Below are positions 35,216 through 46,629 of a DNA stretch of 64,000 nucleotides, in pieces (positions within the stretch are counted from its first letter, which is position 1; each line of letters opens with the position of its first letter). The stretch lies in NCBI GenBank assembly GCA_009809945.1, contig WTPW01000793.1, positions 122,207 through 186,206 of the forward strand, written 5' to 3'. Position numbers and translations under genes: made by a program. A model generated the notes under the pieces. It saw only the letters and a list, made by a program, of their open reading frames with translations. It did not search any database and was not told the origin of the DNA. Origin of the DNA: Gigaspora margarita. Lineage: Eukaryota; Glomeromycota; Glomeromycetes; Diversisporales; Gigasporaceae.

Positions 35216-35800
35216 AGGGAGTTGGGGTATTGTGGCCAGGTTAAAGTTTCTACTAATAAAACTTTTTAATAAGCCAATAGATTTTTATATAATTTTTATT
35301 ATTTGAACTATACTTAATAAAGAATAAATTACTGTAAAAAAAATCTTTATATCATATATATAGTTTAGATAGAAATGCTTAGTATNCAAATAGAATANAA
35401 AAACTAAATTTTAGAGGNNAGGGGGTATTGTGNCCAATTTTTTAACAGCGAATAATTTTTGATCTACTGGTCCGTTTTGGATGATTTTACTACCAAAATG
35501 ACCGTCTCAGTGAGTCGATTCTAACAAGTACAAAATCGTTAAAATCTAATCACGGGATCCCAAGAACGTTAAAGGTTAATCTGCAAAAAAATTGCAACTT
35601 TACTAATATCAAAAAACTTATATTTTGCATAAATGATGATATCTTGTGATCTAGTGATCAGAATTGGGTGAAATATATACCATTCAATTCGTCTCGATGA
35701 GACAAATTGAATGGTATAAATTTTATCCAATTCTGATTACTAGGTACAAGATACATTGCTTGGCCACAATACTCCCTGGCCACAATACCCCCAACTCCCT
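35216..35800. mobile_element. Inverted-repeat element with GGCCACAATACCCC ends, copy 2
   Basis: AGGGAGTTGGGGTATTGTGG at the left and CCACAATACCCCCAACTCCCT at the right are inverted. The outer flanks ATATA are shared. Its interior is clearly related to 11823-12394. Five ambiguous bases lie between 35386 and 35433. Confidence 0.8.
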
Positions 35801-36225
35801 TATATATACTGTTGGATAGATTTAGTTTTTATTTAATATAATATAATTTTATATATAATAATTGGTTTATTTTATTTTTTATTTAGTTAACATAAAACAT
35901 TAATTTGAGAATACTCATTGTTATATAGCTATTGCTCTGTTCTTGTAGGACATTTCTTGAGTTTGAAAGTTCAAACACTGTTTTATACTCTACAGAATTT
36001 ACCTTTTTTATAACTTAAAGATATCTTGATACTTTTTTAAACAATTTAATAAACTTTTTTTATTTCAATTCTACTAAATTATAGAGTTAAAATAAAAAAT
36101 GTTTATTAAATTTGGTTATTTAACTGTGCTCAAATTTTAAAAAAATGATGATATTTAGTAAAATAATAATGCAAAAATATGTATCTATATTTATTTAAAA
36201 ATAAAATATTGAGTGTATTGATTTA

Positions 36226-36297
36226 GGGAAGTTGCTAATTTGTTACTCTTAAGCAGCAGGTCTAGAGTTCAAATTCCACTGTTGACACTTTAAAAAA
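36226..36297 (+). other. tRNA-like segment, possible SINE head
   Basis: The segment starting GGGAAGTTGC has a B-box-like GAGTTCAAATTCC at about 36266 and a plausible anticodon-arm region CTCTTAAGCAG. The acceptor stem does not pair, so it is not a functional tRNA. A decayed tRNA-derived element is the simplest reading. Confidence 0.3.
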
Positions 36298-36309
36298 TTA
36301 GACCTGTGT

Positions 36310-37135
36310 TCTAGTGACTATTTTCTCACTGATCAGTTGGGTGTATTACCTGTAATCTTGATTCATTATCTAGACAAATTCAAGGAACCAGAGAAATAGA
36401 AACACATTTGGCAAGTTCTGGGTAAGGAATTAGCAAAGATCTTTGACAGTCCTACTAAAACTAGAATATCAGAAACCAAAACTGGAGAACTGAACACAGT
36501 AAACCCTCAGAGATAGGGACCACCCACCTGGTTACCAGAGTTGCACTAGAGAAAAAGGACCTATGCTATAGAAGTACCACCTAATACTAGTTGAATCAAC
36601 TCTTCCAGGCTAAGTTTGGGATATATTAGAGAAGGACCAGTAGGACAGTGGAGGTAGGTGCTAGGATCAGAGTGAACTTTATGAGAGCAAAAGGAGGTAA
36701 TAGTAGAGGGTATAGGTTTGCTCTAACTCAAGTATAAGCCTTGGTAAATGCATTATTACCAAAGTGTAAGTGAATACCTGTGTAGAACAGGTACTGCTCT
36801 ACCAAGTTTCTTGTTGAAGATAAGCAAATTGTATCTTCAGATACAAAATAAAGAAGTCCTAAAGGCCAAGATAAAAATAGATCTGAAAAGTCCAGATTAA
36901 CTGTAAATGTACTGCAAATATTCCAGTGAATCAGTGAGATTGGTCAAAGAATAGAGCAATTCCTTAGTTGAGTTGCAAGTATAGCAGCTAGTGTGGAACC
37001 TTCAGGCAGACCACTTAAATTAGACACCAAAAGTGTATGTGTGGTTAGTTGTACTCTCGTCCAAGTGTAATTTCTGATGAGTAAACCAAATAAGATCTGC
37101 GCTCTAAAACAAGCACTTTGAAAACAAACAAAAAA
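36310..37135. other. Decayed transposon-like internal sequence
   Basis: It is GC-richer than its surroundings, without long ORFs, and shares patches with 48185-48720 (GTTGCACTAGAGAAAAAGGA / GTTGCTAGAGTATTACTGGAG; ATAGCAGCTAGTGTGGAACC / ATAGCAGCTAGTATAGAATCC). The two loci are relics of one unidentified mobile family. It ends in an A-rich stretch. Confidence 0.45.
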
Positions 37136-37489
37136 ATAAAATAAAATATCTTGGTAACTACCTATGTAATAAATTCAATAAGCTTTTTTTTATTTTGATT
37201 CTACAGATTTGTAGAATAGAAATAAACAAAATTTATTAAATTTGCTTAGCCAAATGTTGGGATATTTTCACTTAAAATTATAAAAAAATTTAAATTCTAT
37301 AGAAGCATACATTCGTAATGGCTGCCATTATAAAAATTACTATTACTAAAATGTATTGAATGAATTATTAGGTAATATAAACTAGCATAAAAAAACTAAA
37401 TGTACTATTAATAATATTACTAATAAAATAGTAAAAATATAAAAAGATTGGAAATACTAAAAGTTAAATTTAAAAACTTTTACTTAAAC

Positions 37490-38005
37490 ATCTATGGTGT
37501 TTTACACCTTTATATACATTATCTCAAAAATTAGATAATTAATTAACACGGGTGTCTTAAATAAAATGTTCTATGCCCTCATAAATCTTTTTCAAACACT
37601 GACTCTAACCTAAATACTAACCATAACATGAAAATGATTTACAATAAAAGTTTTGTATGCAAAACTTAAAAAGTTTAAAAAACATAATAAAAATATATGA
37701 TAGGTGTAAAACACTATAAGTGCGTTTTATTATAATTGAAAAATACAATTTAAATATCAAGTTTACTAAAATGCACCTATGGTGCTGAACACCATAAGTG
37801 CCATTTCTCAAAAATGTACTAAATAAACGGTATTGGGTATTCTAATTAAAAATGCTCAAGACCTCTGCAAACCTCACGAAATTGAAATTATATCTAATCA
37901 ATATTATATTATATAAAGCCCCTTTTTTATTCTAAAACTGCACCCTAACCCTAAATTTTATCAATAAAAGTTATATATAATGTTCAACACCATAGGTGCA
38001 TTTTA
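37490..38005. repeat. Inverted-repeat element (ACACCATAGGTGCA type)
   Basis: CATCTATGGTGTTTTACACC near the left end mirrors AACACCATAGGTGCATTTT near the right. Internal partial copies of the same motif lie at 37695-37715 and 37770-37800, with a CACCCTAACCCTAAAT tract at 37944. An inverted partial copy is at 790-965. Confidence 0.55.
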
Positions 38006-38121
38006 TAATTTTGAATTTAAATACTATTATTTAAACAATAATTTAGAAATCCAATATATAAAACTTCCAAAAAGTCTAAAACAGCTAATCTACTAGCAGT
38101 CAAAAAAGAATATATAAATAT

Positions 38122-40880
38122 TTAAGTCGTTTGATATGAAAAGGCCATACCTAATAAACTAAATAATATTGCAGATAATGCATTGCATACAGCCCATAAT
38201 ATTATACTCCATGGTGAAAATGCTTTTGAAGAATAGGCTTGAGTTTTATATTTTGCTTCATTTTTACTACTTTTCATTATTTCATTCCAGGCTTCATTGT
38301 ATGCTTTATTACTGTTAAGTTCACAAGGAAAAGAAACTTCAACAATATCTTTTCCAAAAGTATTTGAAGAAGATTTAATATCTGGTATAATTTCAATTGA
38401 ACTATTCACTTCTTGATTAGAACTGTATGAAAGATAAATTAGTACATACTTGGAATTAAAATAAATAAATTCAGTTTATATTACCTTGTATTATGATTAC
38501 AAAAAGTATAAATATTTAATCCAATGCAAAATGGCACAAGCAATATATATTGTATAATACTAATAAAACAGACAAGGAGATGCCATGGATTTGACATTAT
38601 TAAACATGCATTAAAATACAAAACACATATCGATCTTAAAAATAAAACAATAAAATAAAATATGAGGATGACTATTTCACTATATACTTCATATTTAAAA
38701 TTTTCATGAGAAGAAGATAACTTTTGAAAATTATTAGTGATCTGAATAAAAAAGTATAATATAAAAGTCATAAGAATAATAGAAAATAACAAGGGGATTA
38801 TATCACGCCATTTAATACTACATATTAATAATAGTAATTTAAATAAATAATTAATATTAAATTGATTTATTGTGACTATCTTAAGAAAATAAACTTACAT
38901 TTGAGATTTGTTAACGAACGCTAAAATAAATTGCATGCCAGTAATTGCAATATATGTATAAAATAAAGGCCAAAAATAACATAGCCATCTGTAATCATTA
39001 TTTTGTAAATAATAAAAAAATGAAATTGTCCTTGTCATACTAAAAAGAATTGAGCAGAAAATGCCCTAAGAAAACAACAGATTAGTATATTCAATTAATA
39101 TAATAGATAAATGAACAGAGCTTCATAATTACCAAAGCAAGCCATGAAAAAAGGAAAAATATTGTTTGATATATAATTTCAATTTGTAAACTGATTTTAC
39201 GCGAAATAGAATGCTCACTTCTCCAAATATAGTAAAAATGTGAAGTGGCATAAAAACTAGTATGAAAATATCCATTTAAATTACAAAGATGTTGTTGAAT
39301 TATTTCAGATAATTTTTCAGGTAGAACTAATTCCGCTTGAGATGAACATTCATAATGTAATAGCCAAGAAAAATTGCGTTTTGAAATCAATTCAAAACAG
39401 ATAACATTGTTCTTGGCAAGGTAATTATTATTAATTAGAATGTTGTTATTGGATGTTTTTTCAGTATTGTTTGTACTATCAAGGAGGGCAGAATACCGAT
39501 AAGCAGAGAAGTCCCCAGGTAAAGAAGGAATATAACCAACATTGATTCCATTGGTTTAATCAGAATATTAGATATTTCACGCTCAAAAATCTGAGCACCA
39601 ACAACCGGGTTTAACAAGTAGATCCATCTTTTATCATTTGTAATATATAATTTGCCACAAGATCCTGCAACTTGATCATTTTTAAATGTCTTCCACAAAT
39701 TATAGATAGATTGTTTATCTTGCAAAAATTTAATTAAATATGTTAAAATCTAAAATCATGTCATTTCATTGTAAAATATTTCTATAACTTAAATTACAGT
39801 ATGCGCCAAGTGGCTAATGCATATTATATATTTATCAATTTGTCATTATACGTATCATTAAATATAGTCAGATTGATTATTCCATTAAGCGTATGGCCCG
39901 TTATAGAAATAAATTACATTCTTGATTATTTTTATTTTCAAGTGTTTAAATAAAACCTTCTCACCTGGTTTAATGCCAACTTTAATGAAAACGCAAATTC
40001 TTGGATTAAGAGTTGGACAAAAAGCATTAAAAAACCATTTATGGGAATCAATTTTTCTTTGCTCTTTTCTTGAAGACAAAAAAGTATCTGAGCTGGAATA
40101 ATTACTTTCTTATCCACCGAATCTCTAGAGTATTTAATTGAAATCGGAGTTGTGTATTCATATATATGAGCACTGACAGTTTTATTGTTCACTTTTGATT
40201 TCTCGAAGCCATCTTGATAGATACCAAGCGCCTTTAAATAAGATAAAGTACGTTTATTGATATTATTACGATCTGAAATTATGCATATGATGATTTTTTT
40301 CCATCCATCTTGACCCTGGTTGAATTTAAGACATTAACAATAGGAAATCTTTTAATTTACAACTGTTAAAAAAAAACTATCTACCCATTCTGGGGACTCT
40401 CTGAGAGAACAAAGATAAGCAGTATTCTCCATTATTCGGTAAAGAGTGCTGGATAATAAAATTTCGTCTTCCTATTAACATATAATAAATATGTGGTCTA
40501 TCAATATGATATAATTATTGAAAACAGAAACTTAGCAATAATTTCAATTATCTTACATCATCTATGGTTAATAAAATTAACAATTCAGTCATTCTTGTTA
40601 ACTCATACTTAGTTTGACGGAGAGTAAAATTTTCTTGCTTAAAAGCGTCTGGCTTGCATGTGTAACTCATATGTGTAAATTCATTTGAACTTTCACAAGA
40701 AATATTAGATAATAAACTTGATACAGGACTCTCTATTATCAAATTTCCATTTATCAATTCAATAGGCCTTATAATTCGATGTCGGTTAGATGACTGTTCT
40801 AAATATTCTATAGAAATCGACTCAAGATCATCCTGTCTTTGAGGCATTGATTTTGCAATGCTAAAGGAACTTAACGACAT
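38122..40880 (-). CDS. Chitin-synthase-like membrane protein lacking catalytic motifs
   Basis: Seven exons with GT-AG introns are visible: 40880-40557, 40471-40385, 40315-39965, 39718-39133, 39065-38899, 38817-38485 and 38422-38122 (about 716 residues). Family landmarks of fungal division-1 chitin synthases are clear: EFTHMSYT, GQDGWKKIIICIISD, AHIYEYTTPIS, FCLQEK, WFFNAFCP, LPGDFSAYRY, and a C-terminal set of membrane spans with NPWHLLVCF. The residues that make the enzyme work are changed. QRRRWLNG reads QHLCNLNG, the AEDR motif reads AKNN, and QNFEY reads QIFER. Two single-T losses in T runs (near 40055 and 39548) shift the frame; the decayed paralogue keeps the frame at the first. They may be sequencing errors. 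The ATG at 40880 is the first in frame. Role unknown; a non-catalytic wall or membrane partner is inference. Confidence 0.75.
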
Positions 40881-41226
40881 ATAATTAGGGATCAAACTAA
40901 AAAAAAAAAAGTTAATAATGTTAAAAATAACAGAATAACCAATGATGTTATCCACCTTCAAGAATTTAAAATTGATTACAACAACGCCTCCAAAGTGTAA
41001 TTCTCTTTTATTGATGAGATTATTTGATCGGTGTTATCTTATGAAGTTTCTTATTTTTGTAAGGTATTTCATTCCGTGCATACTTTTCTACAAATGCATC
41101 AATTGTAACAGCGTGCATATAAGGGCACTTTATATATAAAGATTAATGTGAACTTAACACTTACAGGCTGTAATTTAAAGCAGATGCGTTTAATTAAAAA
41201 GAGAAGAGTCGCAATGGAATGTTTAT

Positions 41227-42461
41227 TTAAAATGAATTCACCAATGATACCCACGTTTCAGTTGCATTTTCACATTCAGTGCAACAATCATCATATATAT
41301 TTAAATTATCGTCTTCATCAGGATATTCAAGCAGTTGCTGATCGACTTTATTTGTAATATCAATTGTTGTTTCGGCTAATGACCTGTCGATTTCCATTAA
41401 AATATAATTCAATGTTGGACGCCGATTCGAATCAGAAGACCAGCATTTCCTGTAGAGATTAACATAATTTGAGGGAGTATTAACAACTGATTTTTCTCTT
41501 TTATTGATTCCAATTAGTAGTATAATTTGTGGATCAGGTAAATCATAAAATGGTCGAACTCCGCTTGTGAGTTCCCAAAACAAAACACCCAAACTATAAA
41601 TGTCAGATTTTTTATCTGGTTTTTTATTGCTGAGGTAATATTGTGGTTCAATATATGCTGCTACACCGCCCGTATTTGAACTTGAAGTAGTAGTATCCTT
41701 TATTTGCTTTGATATTCCAAAATCTGTGATCAAAGCTCTACCATTATTCATTAAAATATTCTTTGCATGCTAAAAAAAATTATATATAATATTGCATTAA
41801 TTTATATATAGACACGAATCAAAATATTTTTTTAATTTACCAAATCACGATGAATGATATCGTTATCATGTAAATGCATCAAACCAAGTGTAATATCCTT
41901 TGCAATTCCGATGAGTTCCACCCATGAGATTTTATAAAGACCATCTATTCGCTTATTTTGTAAATATTCCCGTAGGTTTCCACCGGTAGCAAGTTGGAAT
42001 ACTAATGTAAAGTAACCTCCTGGCGCTTTTAAAAATTTTATAAGATTAGTATTTGCTATTCACAAAAAATAAGTCGTTTGTAAAAAGAATGTGTTATACC
42101 TTCCGAGATTCCGTAAAATTTTACAATATTAGAATGATCAGTTATGTAAAGAAGCTCAAGCTATAATTTATTTCATACGTAATATAGAATTTGGTTATTT
42201 TAGATAATAAATACATATTTCAAATAAGGAATAACATATTACCTCACGTCGTAATGGTTTGAACCTTTTTTCATCCAAACTCGAGTCTTTTAGACGCTTT
42301 AATGCATACTTTTTTTCTTGGAAAAGAGCCGAGTACACGATTGCAAATCCCCCGTCACCAATGAGTTTGATATTGTTAAATTGTGAGTATTCAAAGCTTC
42401 TTATGTTGCGTGCATTCAAATAAGATTGCAATTCCTCTGAATAATCAATTACTATTGTCAC
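41227..42461 (-). CDS. TKL-type protein kinase, single-domain
   Basis: Exons 42461-42243, 42160-42100, 42025-41841 and 41769-41227 join in frame to about 335 residues. All key kinase residues are present: glycine loop GDGGFAIVYSA, lysine in KYALKRL, HRDL with HAKNIL, ITDFGISK, YIEPQ, and SDIYSLGVLFWELTSG. It stops soon after the C-lobe with a short acidic and Cys-containing tail (DDCCTEC). Intron positions and phases equal those of the kinases at 22-28 kb. No in-frame ATG is visible: the first plausible codon is GTG at 42461, and the paralogue has TTG. An upstream exon or loss of the start must be considered. The stop lies 346 bp before the ATG of the chitin-synthase-like gene on the same strand. 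Confidence 0.75.
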
Positions 42462-42621
42462 ACAATTATTTACAATGTTAATACAATTATATTAGTAAAT
42501 TTTTATAATGAGTACATGATATGTATACAATACTGAGCAAAAATTGTCGAATAACGGATATTGGAACCTACGTAGTTATCCCATAAAATATTTTCTTCAC
42601 GTGACTTTATCGTTGCGGAAT

Positions 42622-42965
42622 TTTCAGGATCAGGTGTAACGTAAAAATCACGCTTTTTATAAGTTTTCATAAAAAATCACTGAATTTTGTCAGTCGTCTT
42701 CTGCGCAAACCCGCTTTATTCGATGGTTTTGATTGTTTTGATTTTCACGTTAAACCTGACCTCAAAATTAGGGATTGGAACCGTTTAACCGTTTAAAAAT
42801 TGCTCTATAGTTCCGGGCAGAATTATGTTGGTCGTAGGCCGGAATTATTTTAATGCCGGCCAAATTAAACGGTTAAATGGTTAAACGATTAAACGATTAA
42901 GAAAAGTTTTAGGTAGTTCAAATCCCTACTCAAAATATGATTGGTTTGTACCACAAAAGAAGCCA
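42622..42965. repeat. Inverted-repeat element, copy 3, with nested MITE
   Basis: TCAGGATCAGGTGTAACGTA at the left and TTCACGTTAAACCTGACCTC near the right match the ends of 19450-19735. A hAT-like MITE is inserted close to the right end. This copy lacks the TTAGGG-like core. Confidence 0.55.
42769..42928. mobile_element. hAT-like MITE, 160 bp
   Basis: Ends TAGGGATTGGAACC and AGTTCAAATCCCTA are inverted. The flanking duplication CTCAAAAT is exact (42761-42768 and 42929-42936). The interior is AAACGGTTAAA/TTTAACCGTTT-like repeats. Confidence 0.85.
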
Positions 42966-43009
42966 CATGGCCGGAAAATTTTAGTGGGATAGCCGTAAAT
43001 TTACAATTG

Positions 43010-43950
43010 AAAACGTGCCGCGGAGCGCCAAACATTTGCCAAATTCTGTATTCGAGAATTTGCTGTATCCGGCAATGTTCTAAAGCCTAACTAAAATTTT
43101 TTTATATTATTCTACAAGCATTACGATGTCATTTCTTTTAACTTGGTATCTGTATCAATTCTCTTTCTTTATGTTTAAATGAGAAAAATGGTATCATGGC
43201 TTTGCTTGTAGAGACATAATAATGTCTTTGCAAAATCCAAAAATATTAAATCATTAAAGCTATACACTATTTAAATTTCGATACATTCAATAAATTTATA
43301 TTCTCTACCTAAATTTATGGTTAAATAATACATATGACTCACATGTTTTTTCCAACATAATTTCAAGTTATATAAACTTGTTAAATTCTTAATATATTGT
43401 GTAATAGTTAATAACTTTAATTGACTTCCGAAAAAAAAAAGCTAAAGACTTTAAGAAAATCAAAACGAATAGAAAAGTACTATAACTTTAAATAATGATT
43501 CGGAATGATAATTATTTTATAAGTAGAACGATACAAAAGGAATTAGATAACTGCAAACAATAATTTATTTATTCAGCTAATAGAACATTGCTGTAACATT
43601 CTTGAACGATAATGAAATGTAATGGATACAGATACATGGATTTACTTATTGGTGCCGGTAATAGAACCCAAAAAGGAAATTTAATTTTGCAAATAAACAA
43701 AGTGCGTAAAAACACAAATTTAGGTGCATCCACTTATTGCGCGGGTAATACAAACTCCTGAAGAGGAACTAGCCAATCGGAGAGTGCAAATTTTGACTAC
43801 TTCAGATGGCCTGACAAAGAATCCGCAAAGATGAAAAAGGCGAAAATATGCAAATACTAATGTTTAAATCGATCTTTGTACACTAATTAAAAATGACGGG
43901 AATTAAAATTTACATGTAGTAAGCATTAATCTAACCACATAGCTTCTGAC
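43010..43950. other. Flank duplicated at 19.76-20.70 kb
   Basis: Non-coding, with the relic of the small exon described at 19918-20135 near 43080-43230. There is an insertion of about 120 bp at 43620-43775 relative to the other copy. Confidence 0.7.
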
Positions 43951-45638
43951 GTTAAGGTCTTTAAAAGATACCGTGAATTAGTGTTAGGTTTAGTGTTAGG
44001 GTAAGGCAAAGTTTTAGAAAAAAATATATACTAAAATTTAGCAGAGAATGGTGAATATCTCTTGATTAAAAAAACAAATGCAACGTAGTTTTATTGGCGC
44101 CATATGTAATTAGAGATGGACAAAATGCATAATTGAAATTCGTATAATCCGTAATCCTTAATGCATTAATATAACAGGAGGTTTCAGAATTAATGATTTG
44201 GCGTCCGATTTCAGATAAAATAAGTGATTAATTTATTCAAAACAAGTGACATATAATTCATATTTGTTTAAAGTATATACTTAGTGATGTGACCTCCTGA
44301 ATTATTAATAATTAATAACGACTATTAAATAATTGATCAAATTAATAACTATAAGTAAATTATAACACACGGCGCAGCTAATTAAAGCAGAATATATAAA
44401 AAGTATTTTTTTTTCTCAAATAATTTACTCAGATAATTCTTCCTATTTGTGGACAAAAGTTTAATTTATCAACTCCGTTAATAGTTTATTTAATTCACTG
44501 AATTATTAACGATGATGAAGTTATTAACTATTAATAATATTAATAATACAATTATTAATTTTTTTTTATTAACTAAAAACTTAGAGGTCCCATCACTATA
44601 CATACTTATTTACATACCGCTTACCGATATATTTATAATAATCGGGCCTATTTAATTTGTTGATTCGGAATTAAAAACAGAAAACAGGACTTTTAAACTC
44701 CTACATATTTTTGAAATGAGTTAATTGGAAATTCCCTAGTAGAATTGTATGGTTGGAGGAGATTACGGCAGATTTACATGGTTTGGTTGTCAAGAATATA
44801 TGTTATGACTATAATTAGTGTTTCGGGCGAAACCAAACTATTTCGCCAAATCTGAATCTGAAATAGTGGAGATATTAGTTTTGCCAGACATTTAAATTTC
44901 CGAAATATTCGATAATTCCGAAGTATCCGTAACAGCCCAAAGTTTATACCCAATCCGAAATGTTTGAAGCTAATTATTCCGGCTCAGGATTCACCAAAAT
45001 CCTAATTGACTGGGCCAGAATCTCAAAATTTATCACTTTAACAACTCGATCATTACTGATAATATTTTAGTCTTTCTCACACTTTCATATTTGATACATA
45101 TACCTAGATCGTGTCTGATATGGTTAACAAATAAATGGAGGAGCTCTGAATTAAATACGTAATTTGAAAATGTGTATCACTTTGCAATCAGTAAGCCACT
45201 TATTCTTTTATATAATAAGTCATTTCAGCATTATCCACAACAAATATTATATCAAGAACTAACCTTAGAAAATTAAACATAGGTATCGGAAAGTTTTTTG
45301 TAATTAGTGAAAATTAAAGAATTACTCAGGTCGATTAATAATTGACAAAATCCGTGATTGATGCTAACGTAAGCTATAACTTAATTTTCATATTACCACT
45401 ACTAAATTTTTTTCATATCTAGTGAATAGACGAGTTCTATTAAAAGAAGACTGGAGTGCAGCTCTAAAGTTATAATTTATCGAAAAAATTTAGTTAATAG
45501 CATTTTAATTACGTAGTATATGTCGCCATTCAGAATTGTTCAGAGGCTAATGCTGGTAAATTATAAACTTAAAAGTCCGTTGTCTGGTTTTAAAGAACAT
45601 ACTATAGATTATCTTAGCAATTGTCGATAGACAGTAAT
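43951..45638. other. Intergenic, CpG-retaining, no gene recognised
   Basis: No ORF with coding character was found. It includes a TTAGGTTTAGTGTTAGGG tract at 43983. Blocks rich in TTAATAATTATTAATAA occur near 44310-44580, probably a degraded inverted-repeat element. Confidence 0.45.
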
Positions 45639-45642
45639 TTAA

Positions 45643-46161
45643 GGGTAGAGGGTACTATTTTAAAATTATATATAATCTTAATGGTAAATTTTTTTTATAT
45701 TTAATTTTATGAAAAATTATATTAAGTAAACTAATTTACTTCTTAAGACAAGTTTGTAGAGCAGGTTTTTCTGATTCAAATGATAATAAAATTATTAAAA
45801 TTGGTTAAAAACTCAGTGAAATATATCTTTTTAAAGTTTGAGTATTAAAATTTAGTAATAATACTAACTTATAAATTTACGCAAATTGACCAATCAGAAT
45901 TAGCGATTTTGTGCAACCCAGAAAAATTTGGGCCAACCCAGAAAAACTTTGTGGTATATACAACTATATTTTTTTAAAATATAATAATAATTCAAAATTT
46001 TACCATAATAGATAAATTGTTTTATTTATATTTTTGTAAAATTTTAATAAAAATTAGTTGTAATTTAATAAAGTTTTATTAGTAGCATATATCAGTTTTA
46101 TATGAAATTTTCAAAATATCAAATAAAACTATATAAAAAATGATCTATGTACCCTCTACCC
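45643..46161. mobile_element. piggyBac-like MITE
   Basis: GGGTAGAGGGTAC and GTACCCTCTACCC are perfect 13-bp inverted ends, each flanked by TTAA (45639-45642 and 46162-46165). This is the target duplication typical of piggyBac. No transposase. Confidence 0.75.
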
Positions 46162-46165
46162 TTAA

Positions 46166-46629
46166 GAAATGAATGTAAAAATTTAATTCAGATTAAAGAA
46201 TTAATATTTTTAAATAAATTCATCATAAGGAAGTTTACATTTGGACGAATTGTTTATTTAAATCCACATCTCACCAATCAGAGTATCAGGCTTATGTCAG
46301 AATATCAGACTTATATCAGATTTTGTCTCAATTTCAGAAATTCGGATTTTTATTTAGCTGTTAGGACTGCTAACAAAATCCGAAATATTTCGGAATTTGA
46401 AAAACAATTTCGCCTGAAACTTTACCTATAATAATGTAAAACACCATATTCTAAAGTCAATACCATACCGATTCAGCTCTGTATATTATTAAGACATATG
46501 GACAGATTTATTTCCGATGTGATTATTGCAAATCACATGCTGATTGGCTGATTTACATAATACACTATTAAAATTTGAGGCTTCGTAAAAATAAAATAAC
46601 TTTTTATATATTATATAGTGTGAAATTTT
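46166..46629. other. No gene supported
   Basis: A 94-residue ORF on the plus strand overlaps the MITE end and has no recognisable domain or coding bias. I do not call it a gene. Confidence 0.4.

Larger units (their letters stand above)
38010..42560. other. Segmental duplication, better-preserved copy
   Basis: Holds the kinase and the chitin-synthase-like gene in the same order and strand as the decayed copy at 1105-6060. It has the unoccupied target sites for the two MITEs found there. It is CpG-retaining. Confidence 0.85.

Noticed and set aside
40881..40961. Longer N-terminus of the chitin-synthase-like protein
   Set aside because: It needs a TTG start, and the text before 40880 looks like a T-rich intron or leader ending in TTTTAG. 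The first in-frame ATG at 40880 was used.
46147..46431. 94-residue ORF
   Set aside because: It starts within the MITE terminal repeat and has no domain or splice support.
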